Source: WSZJ01 sp964590435
GTDB taxonomy: Bacteria > Planctomycetota > MHYJ01 > WSZJ01
Assembly: GCA_964590435.1 (NCBI GenBank)
Contig: CAZPWT010000020.1
Location: 1 to 64,000, forward strand
Length of the DNA: 64,000 bases
Direction of reading: 5' to 3'
This document shows, one piece after another, positions 1 to 8,665 of the stretch. Every line of letters begins with the position of its first letter. Position 1 is the first letter of the stretch. Under the pieces are notes generated by a model that was given only the letters and a program-made list of their open reading frames with translations, was not told the origin of the DNA and made no database searches. The position numbers and the translations under genes are program-made.

Positions 1-41
1 TGCTTCTTCCTCCGTCCTGCGCTGCCATTTCCCGCACTCAT
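1..41 (-). CDS. Start of an unidentified gene, cut by the window edge
   Basis: Only the first 13 codons are inside the window (MSAGNGSAGRRKK, continuing off the left edge). The start is supported by a strong ribosome binding site, AGGAGG at 48-53 on the minus strand, 6 nt before the ATG. The gene lies 60 nt after the stop of the AddA-like gene and in the same direction, so it is probably the last or a later member of that operon. Product unknown. Confidence 0.5.
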   Translation of the reverse strand, partial: MSAGNGSAGRRKK

Positions 42-101
42 GTCCTGCCTCCTCTCGGGGTCCAGGAGGACCCGGTTGAGAGGCGTCAGAGTGTCAAGGG
101 A

Positions 102-3100
102 TTATCCCGGCCGGACCGCTAATGGCGCCGCCAGATGAACAAAGTCGATTACCAAGACTTCCGACTCGGAGACGCAGAGCACGTCGGCGTATCCGAGGAG
201 AAGGCGTCCTCCAAGCTGGGAAGAAGCTATCGGGAATTCTGGATAGCGCTGGCCAGCGATCCCGGCGAGAGTCTTGAGCGCACGTTCAACGTCAGCAGTA
301 GCGTCCTCGAAGTGGTCCCGTAGACCCTCGGCTGCTGCGCAGCGTGCGACGAATTCGCGAACGGTTCCGGTGGCGCCTGAGAGAATCATCTGGAGCGAGC
401 GGTGAACCGTCGATCCAAACAGGCGTCCGAACCTGCCTTCTCCCTTCCTGGCTCGCAGTACTTCGGCAGGTGAAGCTCCGGTTTCGATCCCGTCGCGGAT
501 GGCAGCGGTGACCCCGATCGGACTGGCGACGGGGACGGCTGCCCGGCTGAGGCCAGCACTCCAGGTCCCTAGATCACGAGCGACGGCCTCCGAGGCTCGG
601 AACGGCGCAACCGGCACGATGGGCGCCGCCCAATCTGGGATTTTGTCTGCCTGCCAGGCCTCTACACAGTGGACAAGAGGATCGGGAGAACGGAGGAGAC
701 TCGCCAGACCGGCCTTCTTGGAAGGTTTCTTGCCGGGCTTTTCGGCGACCTGCGGACCGGAAAGGATGAGGAGGTCGCGGGCGCGGGTAGCCGCCACGTA
801 GGCGACACGGAGACCTTCGGCAGAATCGAAATCTTTCTCGCGCTCCCGAACCTTGCAACCCGGGGGAATGGACGCCTCGAACAGGTTCAGCTTGATCGCC
901 GCCGAGCTGCCGTCGGCGCTGATGAGCCAGGCTGACCCGCCGCCCTGATCCGTCGAGATGACGTTCGCGTACACGACGATCGGGAATTCCAGTCCCTTCG
1001 CTTGGTGAACCGTCAGGAACCGCACCGCATCCTCGGCAACAGGTTCCGGGGCGTCGTAGTCGGACGGAGCGTCGAGCCAGGAGCGCAGCCGTGCGGTGAC
1101 GGCGTCGAAGTCGAGTCCTTCCCTAGAAAGCACGTCCACCTGCAGGATGAGTTCCTCGAGTTTCGAGAGGCTGCGCGCCCCGTTGGGGCCACCCTCCACG
1201 AAGGCGGCGCACCGCGAGCCCGTCAGCAGGCGGCGGGCAGTCTCGGCAGGCGGAACGGACAGCCGTTCGCGACGCAGGGTCTTATGGAGTTCCTTCGCGA
1301 CGGTCCACGCTGCGGTCTCACTGGCTACATCCTGCAACGCCAGCGGCCAGAAGGGGGGCCGGAACCACGCGGCCTCCGCAACCCCATCCTCGGGATCCGC
1401 GATGAATCGCAGGGCGAGGATGAAGGAGCACACCAATCGATCCTTCGCAAAGACGGAACCTCCGCGCGCGGCCCACGGGATGCCGAAGGCGTCGAACTCG
1501 CGGAAGTAGTCCGGCCATCCCGAGGTCTTCGATGCGAGTACGGCGATATCTCCCCACCGTGCGGGGCGCTTCGCCTCGCCCTGGCCGACCGTCACGCCGG
1601 CTGCGCGAAGGTGGACGAGGTAGCGCGCCAACGCTTCCGCTTCCAGTCGCCGGGCGTCCTCCGCGCCCGGCTTTTCCCCCTTCGGGCCCGCGAATGGAAC
1701 GATGTGAACGGATGGCCCCGGGGCGGGGGTGACGGACGCGATGGGTTCGTAATGAACGACGCCCGTGTCGGGCTCGAAGACCTGGCCGGAGGCGGCGGTT
1801 CCCATCAGCTCCGAGAAGCGTGCGTTCACGTACTCGATGAGCGGTTGAACGCTTCGGAAGTTGGAGTTCAGGCGCCTCAACAGAGCACCACCGGTGGCGA
1901 GCCAGTCGCGAAAGTTAGCGTACGCGGCGATGTCAGCGCGCCGGAACCGGTAGATGGACTGCTTAGGATCGCCGACGATGGTGATCGCGCCAGGGCGAGG
2001 TTGCACGGTGTTCGGATCAGCAATGATCTCGCGCAGGATCTCGGCCTGGACAGGATCGGTGTCCTGGAACTCGTCCACAAAGACATGGTCGAACAGCGAG
2101 GCGTAGAACTGTCGGTGCGCGGGCTGGCGGACCACCTTGCGGAGGCTGATGAGCAGATCCGTCTGGTCCACGGACTCGTCTTCTGATTTTACGGCTTCGT
2201 ACAGCGCGAGAATGGCCGGCGACAGACGCGCCAACCTCACGCCCATCCAGTCCATCATCGGAACCGAAACGGCGGGGAGAGCGTCGTCGTGCAGGAACAA
2301 GAAGAGATCCCACCCTTCGTCGTCCCCGTCAAAGTCCGCGCCCCTGCGAAGACCTTTGGCATCTGACTTCGCGGGCATGGTCTCCTCAAGCAGGCGAACC
2401 GCCCCGAGCATGTCCGGGGGGCTTGCAGCTTTCGCGACGCAATCGAAGAACGGAGCGAGGGCGTGAAGCCTGCTGCGGCCTCCAGGGGTCAAAGGCAGGG
2501 TGCGGATGCGGGCAGCCGCCAGCCGAGCGATGTCCGACAGGGACCGAAGATCGGGCGGAGCCGGCGGCGGGAACTTGACCGGAACGTCGCGCGTAGCGAT
2601 CAAGTCGGCAAGCAGGTCGTCGAGCGCTTTGACTCGCATGTAGGACTCGCCGAATCCCCGCGCGGAGTACCCCGCGACGAAGAAGTCGCGGACGGTTTCC
2701 TCGGCCTCAAGTGCCGCGTCTGCCGGTAGACCCGTGGCTGCGGCGAGACTGCGACGGTCAACGGCGAGCAGAAACCGCTCGATCGCCTGTTCGACGAGGG
2801 CCGTGGGGTCTTCCTCGATCCGGTACCCCGGGCTCAGACTCGCTTCACGCGGCCGAAACCGCAGGAGGCGATCCGCGAAACTGTGGATCGTGCCGATGAA
2901 GGCGGCGTCGAGCCCGCTCAGCGCGCCCTGGAGCAACTGTCGCTGGTGCGCGGTGGGCGAAGCAGAGCCGATCCGGTCCAGGATCGCCTCGCGGATGCGA
3001 TACCGAAGTTCGCCCGCCGCGCGGCGCGTAAACGTGATTGCGACGAGGCGCTCGATCGGGATCGCCGCCTGTCCCGCCGGGGGGGACAGGAGATTCACAA

Positions 3101-3212
3101 AGCGGTCAACGATCGTCTTCGTCTTCCCGGTGCCCGCGCCCGCGTCCACGACGACATTGCGGTCGCGCTCGGCCTTGATCTCTTCACGATCGCGCTGGTC
3201 GGCCAGAGTCAT
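102..3212 (-). CDS. addA: AddA/RecB-like UvrD-family helicase with degenerate nuclease end
   Basis: Superfamily 1 DNA helicase of the AddA/RecB type (1036 aa), expected to unwind double-strand DNA ends with AddB for recombinational repair or degradation of foreign DNA. Visible motifs in order: Walker A AGAGTGKT at residues 24-31, motif II VDEFQDTDPVQ, motif III VGDPKQSIYRFRR, motif V TVHQAKGLEFP, and motif VI AYVAATRARDLLI. A nuclease-type C-terminus begins (GSTVHRSL, then GYADVL), but the lysine of the usual D-Y-K-T motif is absent (VIDFVHL) and the protein stops 12 residues later. It therefore lacks the last part of the normal PD-(D/E)XK domain. The start overlaps the addB stop by 4 nt (ATGA), so the two are translationally coupled. 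The helicase assignment is firm; loss of nuclease activity is inferred. Confidence 0.9.
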   Translation of the reverse strand: MTLADQRDREEIKAERDRNVVVDAGAGTGKTKTIVDRFVNLLSPPAGQAAIPIERLVAITFTRRAAGELRYRIREAILDRIGSASPTAHQRQLLQGALSGLDAAFIGTIHSFADRLLRFRPREASLSPGYRIEEDPTALVEQAIERFLLAVDRRSLAAATGLPADAALEAEETVRDFFVAGYSARGFGESYMRVKALDDLLADLIATRDVPVKFPPPAPPDLRSLSDIARLAAARIRTLPLTPGGRSRLHALAPFFDCVAKAASPPDMLGAVRLLEETMPAKSDAKGLRRGADFDGDDEGWDLFLFLHDDALPAVSVPMMDWMGVRLARLSPAILALYEAVKSEDESVDQTDLLISLRKVVRQPAHRQFYASLFDHVFVDEFQDTDPVQAEILREIIADPNTVQPRPGAITIVGDPKQSIYRFRRADIAAYANFRDWLATGGALLRRLNSNFRSVQPLIEYVNARFSELMGTAASGQVFEPDTGVVHYEPIASVTPAPGPSVHIVPFAGPKGEKPGAEDARRLEAEALARYLVHLRAAGVTVGQGEAKRPARWGDIAVLASKTSGWPDYFREFDAFGIPWAARGGSVFAKDRLVCSFILALRFIADPEDGVAEAAWFRPPFWPLALQDVASETAAWTVAKELHKTLRRERLSVPPAETARRLLTGSRCAAFVEGGPNGARSLSKLEELILQVDVLSREGLDFDAVTARLRSWLDAPSDYDAPEPVAEDAVRFLTVHQAKGLEFPIVVYANVISTDQGGGSAWLISADGSSAAIKLNLFEASIPPGCKVREREKDFDSAEGLRVAYVAATRARDLLILSGPQVAEKPGKKPSKKAGLASLLRSPDPLVHCVEAWQADKIPDWAAPIVPVAPFRASEAVARDLGTWSAGLSRAAVPVASPIGVTAAIRDGIETGASPAEVLRARKGEGRFGRLFGSTVHRSLQMILSGATGTVREFVARCAAAEGLRDHFEDATADVERALKTLAGIAGQRYPEFPIASSQLGGRLLLGYADVLCVSESEVLVIDFVHLAAPLAVRPG

Positions 3213-6200
3213 GAGGATTTCCTCCTACGGCCAGGTTTGGGCTTGGACTCGTCAGCCGGTGACTTCTTTGGAGGACCTGATTTCTGCCCCTCCACGCCGG
3301 CAGGCCCCTCGCCTTCTTCCGGTTCGGGAGAGCGCACGGGAGCCTTCATCAAGAGGAATTCCGAGACGGCGGGAGTGCGGACGGGCCACCGACTCTCAGT
3401 TTTCAGGGGCGCCGTGCGACCGCAGACCGGAACGAACGGACAATTTCGGCAGTCATCCTTGCGGCTGGTCCGTGGGTACGAACCCTCTTCCATCAACCTT
3501 CGCGCCAGCCCGGCCCACGATTCTCCGGCCTGCATCAGGCCCTCAAACTCGGCGCCCGAAAAGTCCCTTTCCCGCGGCGACGCAGCGGTCGCGTAGACGT
3601 AAGCGCCACGAGCCGGCGGCGGAACCTTCCATGCGGTTGCAAGTCCGCGAACGACGCACGCATAGATCGCAAGCTGGATGTCGGTGACCGGGTCAAGGCG
3701 ATCGCCTGCCTGCCGCGGATGGGCTTTTCCAGACTTGAAATCGCGCACCGAGGTCCCCTCCGGCACGGTCTCCACGCGGTCGATCGCCCCGCGAACAGGG
3801 AGTCCGCCCACGATGCAGTCGCCGCGCCAGCCAAACGGTTCCTCGACGCGCGCCACCGCGATTCCCGGGCCGCGTTCCCACTCGTGTTTCACCGCGCGTT
3901 CGATGGCTTCCCGCAGGCGACGGCGCTCTCGGAGCCGCGTCTCTCCGCCGCCGAGAGGATAGGTGCCGACGCAGGAGTCGAATTCTGCGTCACCGACCCG
4001 CTGAGCTTCCGCAGTCCACGCGTCCAGCGAGGATTGGTGAGCGTAGAACTCCGCACCGCGCGCCTTGAAGAACGACTCCATGACGGCGTGAAACAAACTG
4101 CCGAAGACCAGCGTGTCGATCCGGCTGGAGTCAGGGATTGCGTCGGGTTCTTCCCAGTGAAACACCTTTTCGAAGAGGAACCTGTGCGGGCACTCCATGA
4201 ATTTCTGGAGACCTGAGGGGGAGCAAATGCGAACTTCCGGTTTCGTCGCGGCAAACCTGCCGTCCAAAGGGCCGGGACCCGGAAGGTAAAGCGCTTCCGT
4301 GAACGCAGCCAGGTCCGCCGTCGAAGGGCGTTCGAGCTGGAGCCGTGGCAAGGCCTTGAGAGCGTGCCGGCCGGAGTCGAAATAGTCGCGCCTGAGAGCG
4401 TCCGCGTCCGGAAGTCCCTTGGTCGGCGCGCCCGTCACCGCGTGCGGGCGGCGGAGGACGGCAGCGGCCTCCAGGAACACGATGGAAGGTTCGCGCACGG
4501 TTCCGTCCACGGTCTGTCGCGGAGCGCTCAAGACGAGGCGCTGACATGTGTGGCGCACCACGCGACAGAGTCCGCGCAGCTCGGCCGCGGGGCGATGTGC
4601 CGCGAGGGACATGCCATCGATCCTGCGCCGGTCGAGGTCCGGGAGCAGCGGATCCTCCACGGGAGATCCCGCGATCGCGCCCTCGGCCAGGCCGACGACG
4701 CGGACCGAGTCGAAGGGAATTCCCGCGGCTTGTTCCAGAGTCCCGATGAAGACCCGCGGTTCACCGAACCGGCCGACACTCCAGCGGATTCCCTCGGCAC
4801 AGCGTCGAATTGTCCTCAGCGCAGCGGTGCCGCGGCGATCGAAGCTCAGGAGGGACTGAAGACGGCGCGACAAGTCCGGCAGGTATCCGACGTCGTCCAT
4901 CGCGATGACGCGGCTCTTCCAGAACCCCTCCAGGGCAGGCCAGATCCGCGACAGTGGTTCGCCTGCGGCTACTCGTTCCGCGAGTGCGGTCAGGTCTCTA
5001 ATCGCTGGTAGAACTTCGCGGAACGGCACCAGTTCGCGCTTCGCCTGTGCCACCTCCCTCTCCTGGCGATCACCGGGAGCCGCGATGCCCGCGAGAGCCG
5101 CCAGTTGTGCGATTCGTTTCTCAAGTCCAGCCACCCACTCCCGGGCGTCCGCAATCCGCTCGGGCGACCCGCCCGGCGTCCCGCATGTGCAGATCAGCCG
5201 TCCAGCCCCCGAGGCAGACAGGTGGGTTCTGTCGTTCCCGTCTGCACCCTTCTCGAGTCGAATCGAGGGAAGAAGCCTCAGGAATTCCTCGGCGCGAAGT
5301 CCGCACTCCAACGCCCGAAGAAGCGCGTCCATGCGCTGCCCGACGGGAATTGTGGCCGCGGGCAATCCACCTGCGACGTGCAGCGGAGGTTTCAGGCCCT
5401 CCCACGGGAGCTTCGCCAGCCGATCATGCACCATTCCAGCGAGCGGATCCGCCTGAGGGACGATGACGGCTACCCTTTCCAGCGGGACGCCGTTTCGAAC
5501 CTGCTCTGCGACCCAGTCTGCAGCGGCCGCCAGTTCCTCTTCCACCCCCGCGTGCCATTCGAAATGGACGGTGCCGTCGGGTCCTTTTCCCCGCACCGCA
5601 CGATCTGCGGCGGGCCGGAACAGCCCTTCTCTCAGAATTGCCAGTTCCGAATCAGCGCCTTTCTCGGCGAGTTTCGCAGGTGCAACGCCGCCCAACGCGG
5701 CGCCGAGGCGAGCGATCTTCAGATCGATTTCGGCGCGCTCAGGTGCCGAGGCCAACAGCGCGACGGTCGCACCGGCGATGGAGGATAGGAATGCGATGAG
5801 ATCCTCGCCTGGCTCAGAGGTCAGCAGTGCGAACACGAGACCGCGATCCCGCTTCCCAGGGGCAGCCGCTCGCCTCAAGATCTGATGGTCGTCGCACGCG
5901 TCGAGCTTCAGAGCTGCCAGAACCTCCGCGACGTCATTGCACCGCCGACTCGAGACTTCGTCCTTCGCCTCAGCACTCGCCTTGCGCAGCTCTCCGGCCC
6001 CGACGCCGGCAGCCGCGAGGTCACCCAGGGTCGCGGCGAACGCCTCTGCATACCCGGATCCCTTTCTCATTTCTCGCACGTCGAAATACCGGAGCCGCGT
6101 TTCCAGGTCCGGCGCCGCAAACAGGTTCTCGAGAGCTACGCTCCGAATCTCCTCGGCGCCACGAATCGGCGCTTCGCCCGCATGGAGCAGCCACTCATGC

Positions 6201-6397
6201 GCGACTTCGACGGGCTGGACCAGCCGAGTTCCGATCAACAAGGGCCTCAGCTTCTTGTCGAGCGCCAGCTCTCTTCGAAAGGCGTGCGCCAGCCGCTCGG
6301 AGGGCACGAGGACCGTGCGAACAAGCGCCGGGTCGGATTCAACGATGTGAGCCCATAGCGCCACGGCCTCTCGCAGATCGGCAACCGTATGAAGCAT
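3209..6397 (-). CDS. addB: AddB-like PD-(D/E)XK exonuclease subunit
   Basis: This 1062-residue partner of AddA is assigned from its C-terminal RecB-type nuclease. A first cysteine lies in FMECPHRFLFE, the nuclease core has GAIDRV and VRDFKSGK (Asp, then D-x-K), then DIQLAIYA, and finally a CRNCPFVPVCGR cluster. One cysteine before and three after the nuclease is the iron-sulfur arrangement of AddB. The N-terminal half looks helicase-like, but I see no Walker A motif, so it is probably a structural, ATPase-dead helicase fold. It is the middle gene of an operon, 6 nt after the 536-residue gene and overlapping addA by ATGA. Because AddA's nuclease looks broken, this may be the only active nuclease of the complex. 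Confidence 0.82.
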   Translation of the reverse strand: MLHTVADLREAVALWAHIVESDPALVRTVLVPSERLAHAFRRELALDKKLRPLLIGTRLVQPVEVAHEWLLHAGEAPIRGAEEIRSVALENLFAAPDLETRLRYFDVREMRKGSGYAEAFAATLGDLAAAGVGAGELRKASAEAKDEVSSRRCNDVAEVLAALKLDACDDHQILRRAAAPGKRDRGLVFALLTSEPGEDLIAFLSSIAGATVALLASAPERAEIDLKIARLGAALGGVAPAKLAEKGADSELAILREGLFRPAADRAVRGKGPDGTVHFEWHAGVEEELAAAADWVAEQVRNGVPLERVAVIVPQADPLAGMVHDRLAKLPWEGLKPPLHVAGGLPAATIPVGQRMDALLRALECGLRAEEFLRLLPSIRLEKGADGNDRTHLSASGAGRLICTCGTPGGSPERIADAREWVAGLEKRIAQLAALAGIAAPGDRQEREVAQAKRELVPFREVLPAIRDLTALAERVAAGEPLSRIWPALEGFWKSRVIAMDDVGYLPDLSRRLQSLLSFDRRGTAALRTIRRCAEGIRWSVGRFGEPRVFIGTLEQAAGIPFDSVRVVGLAEGAIAGSPVEDPLLPDLDRRRIDGMSLAAHRPAAELRGLCRVVRHTCQRLVLSAPRQTVDGTVREPSIVFLEAAAVLRRPHAVTGAPTKGLPDADALRRDYFDSGRHALKALPRLQLERPSTADLAAFTEALYLPGPGPLDGRFAATKPEVRICSPSGLQKFMECPHRFLFEKVFHWEEPDAIPDSSRIDTLVFGSLFHAVMESFFKARGAEFYAHQSSLDAWTAEAQRVGDAEFDSCVGTYPLGGGETRLRERRRLREAIERAVKHEWERGPGIAVARVEEPFGWRGDCIVGGLPVRGAIDRVETVPEGTSVRDFKSGKAHPRQAGDRLDPVTDIQLAIYACVVRGLATAWKVPPPARGAYVYATAASPRERDFSGAEFEGLMQAGESWAGLARRLMEEGSYPRTSRKDDCRNCPFVPVCGRTAPLKTESRWPVRTPAVSEFLLMKAPVRSPEPEEGEGPAGVEGQKSGPPKKSPADESKPKPGRRRKSS

Positions 6398-6403
6398 GGA
6401 TTT

Positions 6404-8014
6404 CTAGCCCCTCTCATCGAAAACAAACGCTTCGAAATCCGCCACGCGTGCCCCGTCCTTGAACCACCCTTCGATCACGCCCCGGATGATCCCCGCTTCG
6501 CTCAACGTCGGGTAGATCCGGCTCGCGGCCGCGCCCTTCCCTGTCGAGGCCGGCAGGACGTAGACCTTCGTCTTCGCCCCCGGCTTCTCGCGCCACGCGA
6601 ACCCCTCGACGCGGGCGACGAGCTCGCCGAGGTCGTGGTCGGCGGCGCGGCGGTGGACGTTGACGCCGGCGGCGAACGGGGCTTCCCGCCAGTCGGCGAC
6701 CTCGACCCAGGCGATGCGGGGCGGGGTGGAAAGGCGGCCGCGGGGCTCAAAGGGCGCGAGTTCGCGGTCGGTGCGGGAGCCGTCGGGCCGGGCGGCGTCG
6801 ATCTGGAGGGGCTCGACGCCGCAGCCGCGCGGGCTCTTCAGCCACTCCAGGATGAGCGGGAACTTGTCGTCGAAGTGCCCGGCGATCCCGTCGAACGTCT
6901 CGGGCGCGGGGACGCCGCCCTGGCACCAGGCGATCTGCTGGCCGATGGCGATGACGAAGAAGTCGTCGTCGGGGGCGCGGAGGGCGCCGCGCTCGACGGT
7001 GCGCTCGGCCTCGCGGACGAGGACGGAGAGGCCGGCGAGGAGGCGGGCGCGCTCGGCGGCGTCCGCGTCGCCGGACGCGAGTGGGACGACGGCGAAGAGC
7101 TTCAGCGGGCCGAGCACCAGGAACAGGTGCAGGCACGGCTTCTCTTCCTCGAAAATGTTCGCGGTCTCGCGGCAGACGAGCATGTAGTCGGCGACGACGC
7201 CGGCGTGTGCTTCACGCAGCCAGTTGTCGAGGAACTCGGGGCCGGTGCGGAACTCGCGCGTGGCGAAGCAGTCGTTTTCGACTTTGCGCAGCGTGGCCGC
7301 GAAGGCCTTGGGAACGTGCATCGCCGACAGGCCCAGCGAAGCGAAGAAGGCTTCGCGTCCTTCGTCGCCGCGCACGAGCCCGCAGCCGCCGTCCTCGAGC
7401 GGCGTGCCGTCGAGCACGTCTTCGATCGGCTCGACGAGCTCCGGCAGACTTCCCTTTCGGTCGTACGACAGCGTCTGCTGCGCCGAATTCAGCGCTTCCT
7501 CAAGGAACGCCCGCGCCGCGGCCGGCGCCTTCGCGGCGGCGTCGCGCACGGCCTTGCGGCATTTGTCGTCGTCGAACGCGACGAGGGCCGAGCCGAGCGC
7601 CTGGCGGTGGAGGTGAAGGAGTTCGCTGCCGGAGACGGTCGAGTAGGCGGCGAGGCCGGCGAGGAAGCGTGCGGCGCGGCGGGCGATCGGCGGTGGAACG
7701 CGCGCGGCGGCGGCGGGGTGGGCGATGACCCACGCGTTGGCCCAGGCGTGCACCTGGAGGAATTCCCCCCAGAACGGGGCGCAGGCCGCCAGGCCCTCCT
7801 TCGAGAACTCGGCGTGACGCTTCACGATGGCGCGGAGGGCCTGCTCGCCCAGGTCCACCAGGAGCGGGAACAGCTTTGCCACCGCGAGCTTTGCGGGCGC
7901 CTGCGGGACCACGCCGCGAGGAACGCCCCAGAACTCGCGCAGCAGCATCTCCGTTCGCAGGCGCAGCCCTTCGAGATTCCGTGAATCGGGCGCGCCGTCA
8001 CTTTTCGGTTTCAT
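6404..8014 (-). CDS. Uncharacterised 536-residue protein, first gene of the addBA operon
   Basis: No family recognised. The open frame runs further upstream, but the start chosen (MKPKSDGAPD) follows a GGGAGGG ribosome binding site, and the upstream residues look non-coding. The N-terminal half is helical and rich in Ala and Leu. The C-terminal third contains a possible beta-rich region ending in VADFEAFVFDERG. No catalytic signature, signal peptide or membrane segment is evident. It ends 6 nt before addB and shares its direction, so co-transcription is likely and a role with AddAB is possible. Its base composition is more GC-rich than addAB, so the operon may be a junction between host and acquired DNA. 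Confidence 0.75.
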   Translation of the reverse strand: MKPKSDGAPDSRNLEGLRLRTEMLLREFWGVPRGVVPQAPAKLAVAKLFPLLVDLGEQALRAIVKRHAEFSKEGLAACAPFWGEFLQVHAWANAWVIAHPAAAARVPPPIARRAARFLAGLAAYSTVSGSELLHLHRQALGSALVAFDDDKCRKAVRDAAAKAPAAARAFLEEALNSAQQTLSYDRKGSLPELVEPIEDVLDGTPLEDGGCGLVRGDEGREAFFASLGLSAMHVPKAFAATLRKVENDCFATREFRTGPEFLDNWLREAHAGVVADYMLVCRETANIFEEEKPCLHLFLVLGPLKLFAVVPLASGDADAAERARLLAGLSVLVREAERTVERGALRAPDDDFFVIAIGQQIAWCQGGVPAPETFDGIAGHFDDKFPLILEWLKSPRGCGVEPLQIDAARPDGSRTDRELAPFEPRGRLSTPPRIAWVEVADWREAPFAAGVNVHRRAADHDLGELVARVEGFAWREKPGAKTKVYVLPASTGKGAAASRIYPTLSEAGIIRGVIEGWFKDGARVADFEAFVFDERG

Positions 8015-8139
8015 GCTTCCCTCCCCCGCCAGACTGCAGCCCACACGGATTCGATTCCCTCGACGGGTATTCTTACGCAGCCGGGACGGCAGCGTGACAG
8101 AAAAGAGACGCGAGGCTGGCCCGTCCGCGGGTGCGCGAC

Positions 8140-8310
8140 CTAGAACATTTCCCCGATCCGCGCCTGATCGAGCATCAGCCGCACATACCTCTTCTTCATG
8201 AGTTCGTCGTACGCCGCCTTCTCCGCCTCCACCCTGGCCTTCTCGGCCGCGTCCAGGATCCGCTGCTCTTCCGGAGTCCGCTCTGGCTCGTTCCCCGTCT
8301 GATCCGTCAT
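8140..8310 (-). CDS. Small charged helical protein (56 aa)
   Basis: Short hypothetical protein beginning MTDQTGNEPE. The start is chosen over an in-frame ATG eight codons upstream because GGAGG lies 6 nt before it. The sequence is Glu/Ala/Arg-rich and probably forms one long helix (residues about 12-50: EEQRILDAAEKARVEAEKAA). It lies 125 nt upstream of the 536-residue gene on the same strand and could be co-transcribed with it. No function can be assigned. Confidence 0.55.
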   Translation of the reverse strand: MTDQTGNEPERTPEEQRILDAAEKARVEAEKAAYDELMKKRYVRLMLDQARIGEMF

Positions 8311-8525
8311 GGTCTGCCTCCGATTGGCCGTCACTCCGGCTTACGCGGCCTGCCCGAAAGGGTGACGCCTTTTCGGGGTTGGGGCGTGTGCCCCTCGGTC
8401 GTCCACGGGCCAGATCGAGGCCCAGGACGAAAGCCGGGATGGGAGGAGAGGACGGTGAAGAGGAATCCTGTGCTCGCAGGCTGCGGTGCGTACGACCGAC
8501 CGAGCACCGGGACCTCAGTGGCACC

Positions 8526-8553
8526 TTGACATTCGACTAACATATTGTAGAAT
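8526..8553 (+). promoter_or_regulatory. Sigma70-type promoter in the divergent intergenic region
   Basis: TTGACA (8526-8531), a 16-nt spacer and TAGAAT (8548-8553) read rightward toward the AAA ATPase gene. This would give a 5' leader of about 105 nt that contains the 8625-8644 palindrome. The interval 8311-8665 holds no convincing gene; this promoter and the palindrome are its only clear content. Confidence 0.55.
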
Positions 8554-8624
8554 TCTCTCCTAGCCTGCGCCTTCCGCGACGGTAAGTGCAGTCGGCAAAA
8601 GTCTTTCCGAAGGCTCTATCACTT

Positions 8625-8644
8625 TATACTCAAATCCGAGTATA
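8625..8644. promoter_or_regulatory. Palindromic operator-like site before the AAA ATPase
   Basis: Perfect 7-bp inverted repeat TATACTC / GAGTATA separated by 6 nt, ending 21 nt before the ATPase start codon. A second TATA-like hexamer (TATAAG, 8651-8656) lies 9 nt before the ATG, so the palindrome would overlie a promoter core. The ATPase carries a winged-helix-like C-terminus, so autoregulation is an obvious possibility (inference). Confidence 0.5.
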
Positions 8645-8665
8645 AATGCGTATAAGTCGGTACAC

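Noticed and set aside
102..200. Frameshift at the end of AddA
   Set aside because: Reading the other frames gives no continuation of the nuclease domain, and a new gene with a good ribosome binding site starts soon after.
8311..8525. A 70-codon minus-strand frame (8331-8543) as a gene
   Set aside because: No ribosome binding site, biased composition and no family resemblance; it overlaps the divergent promoter region.
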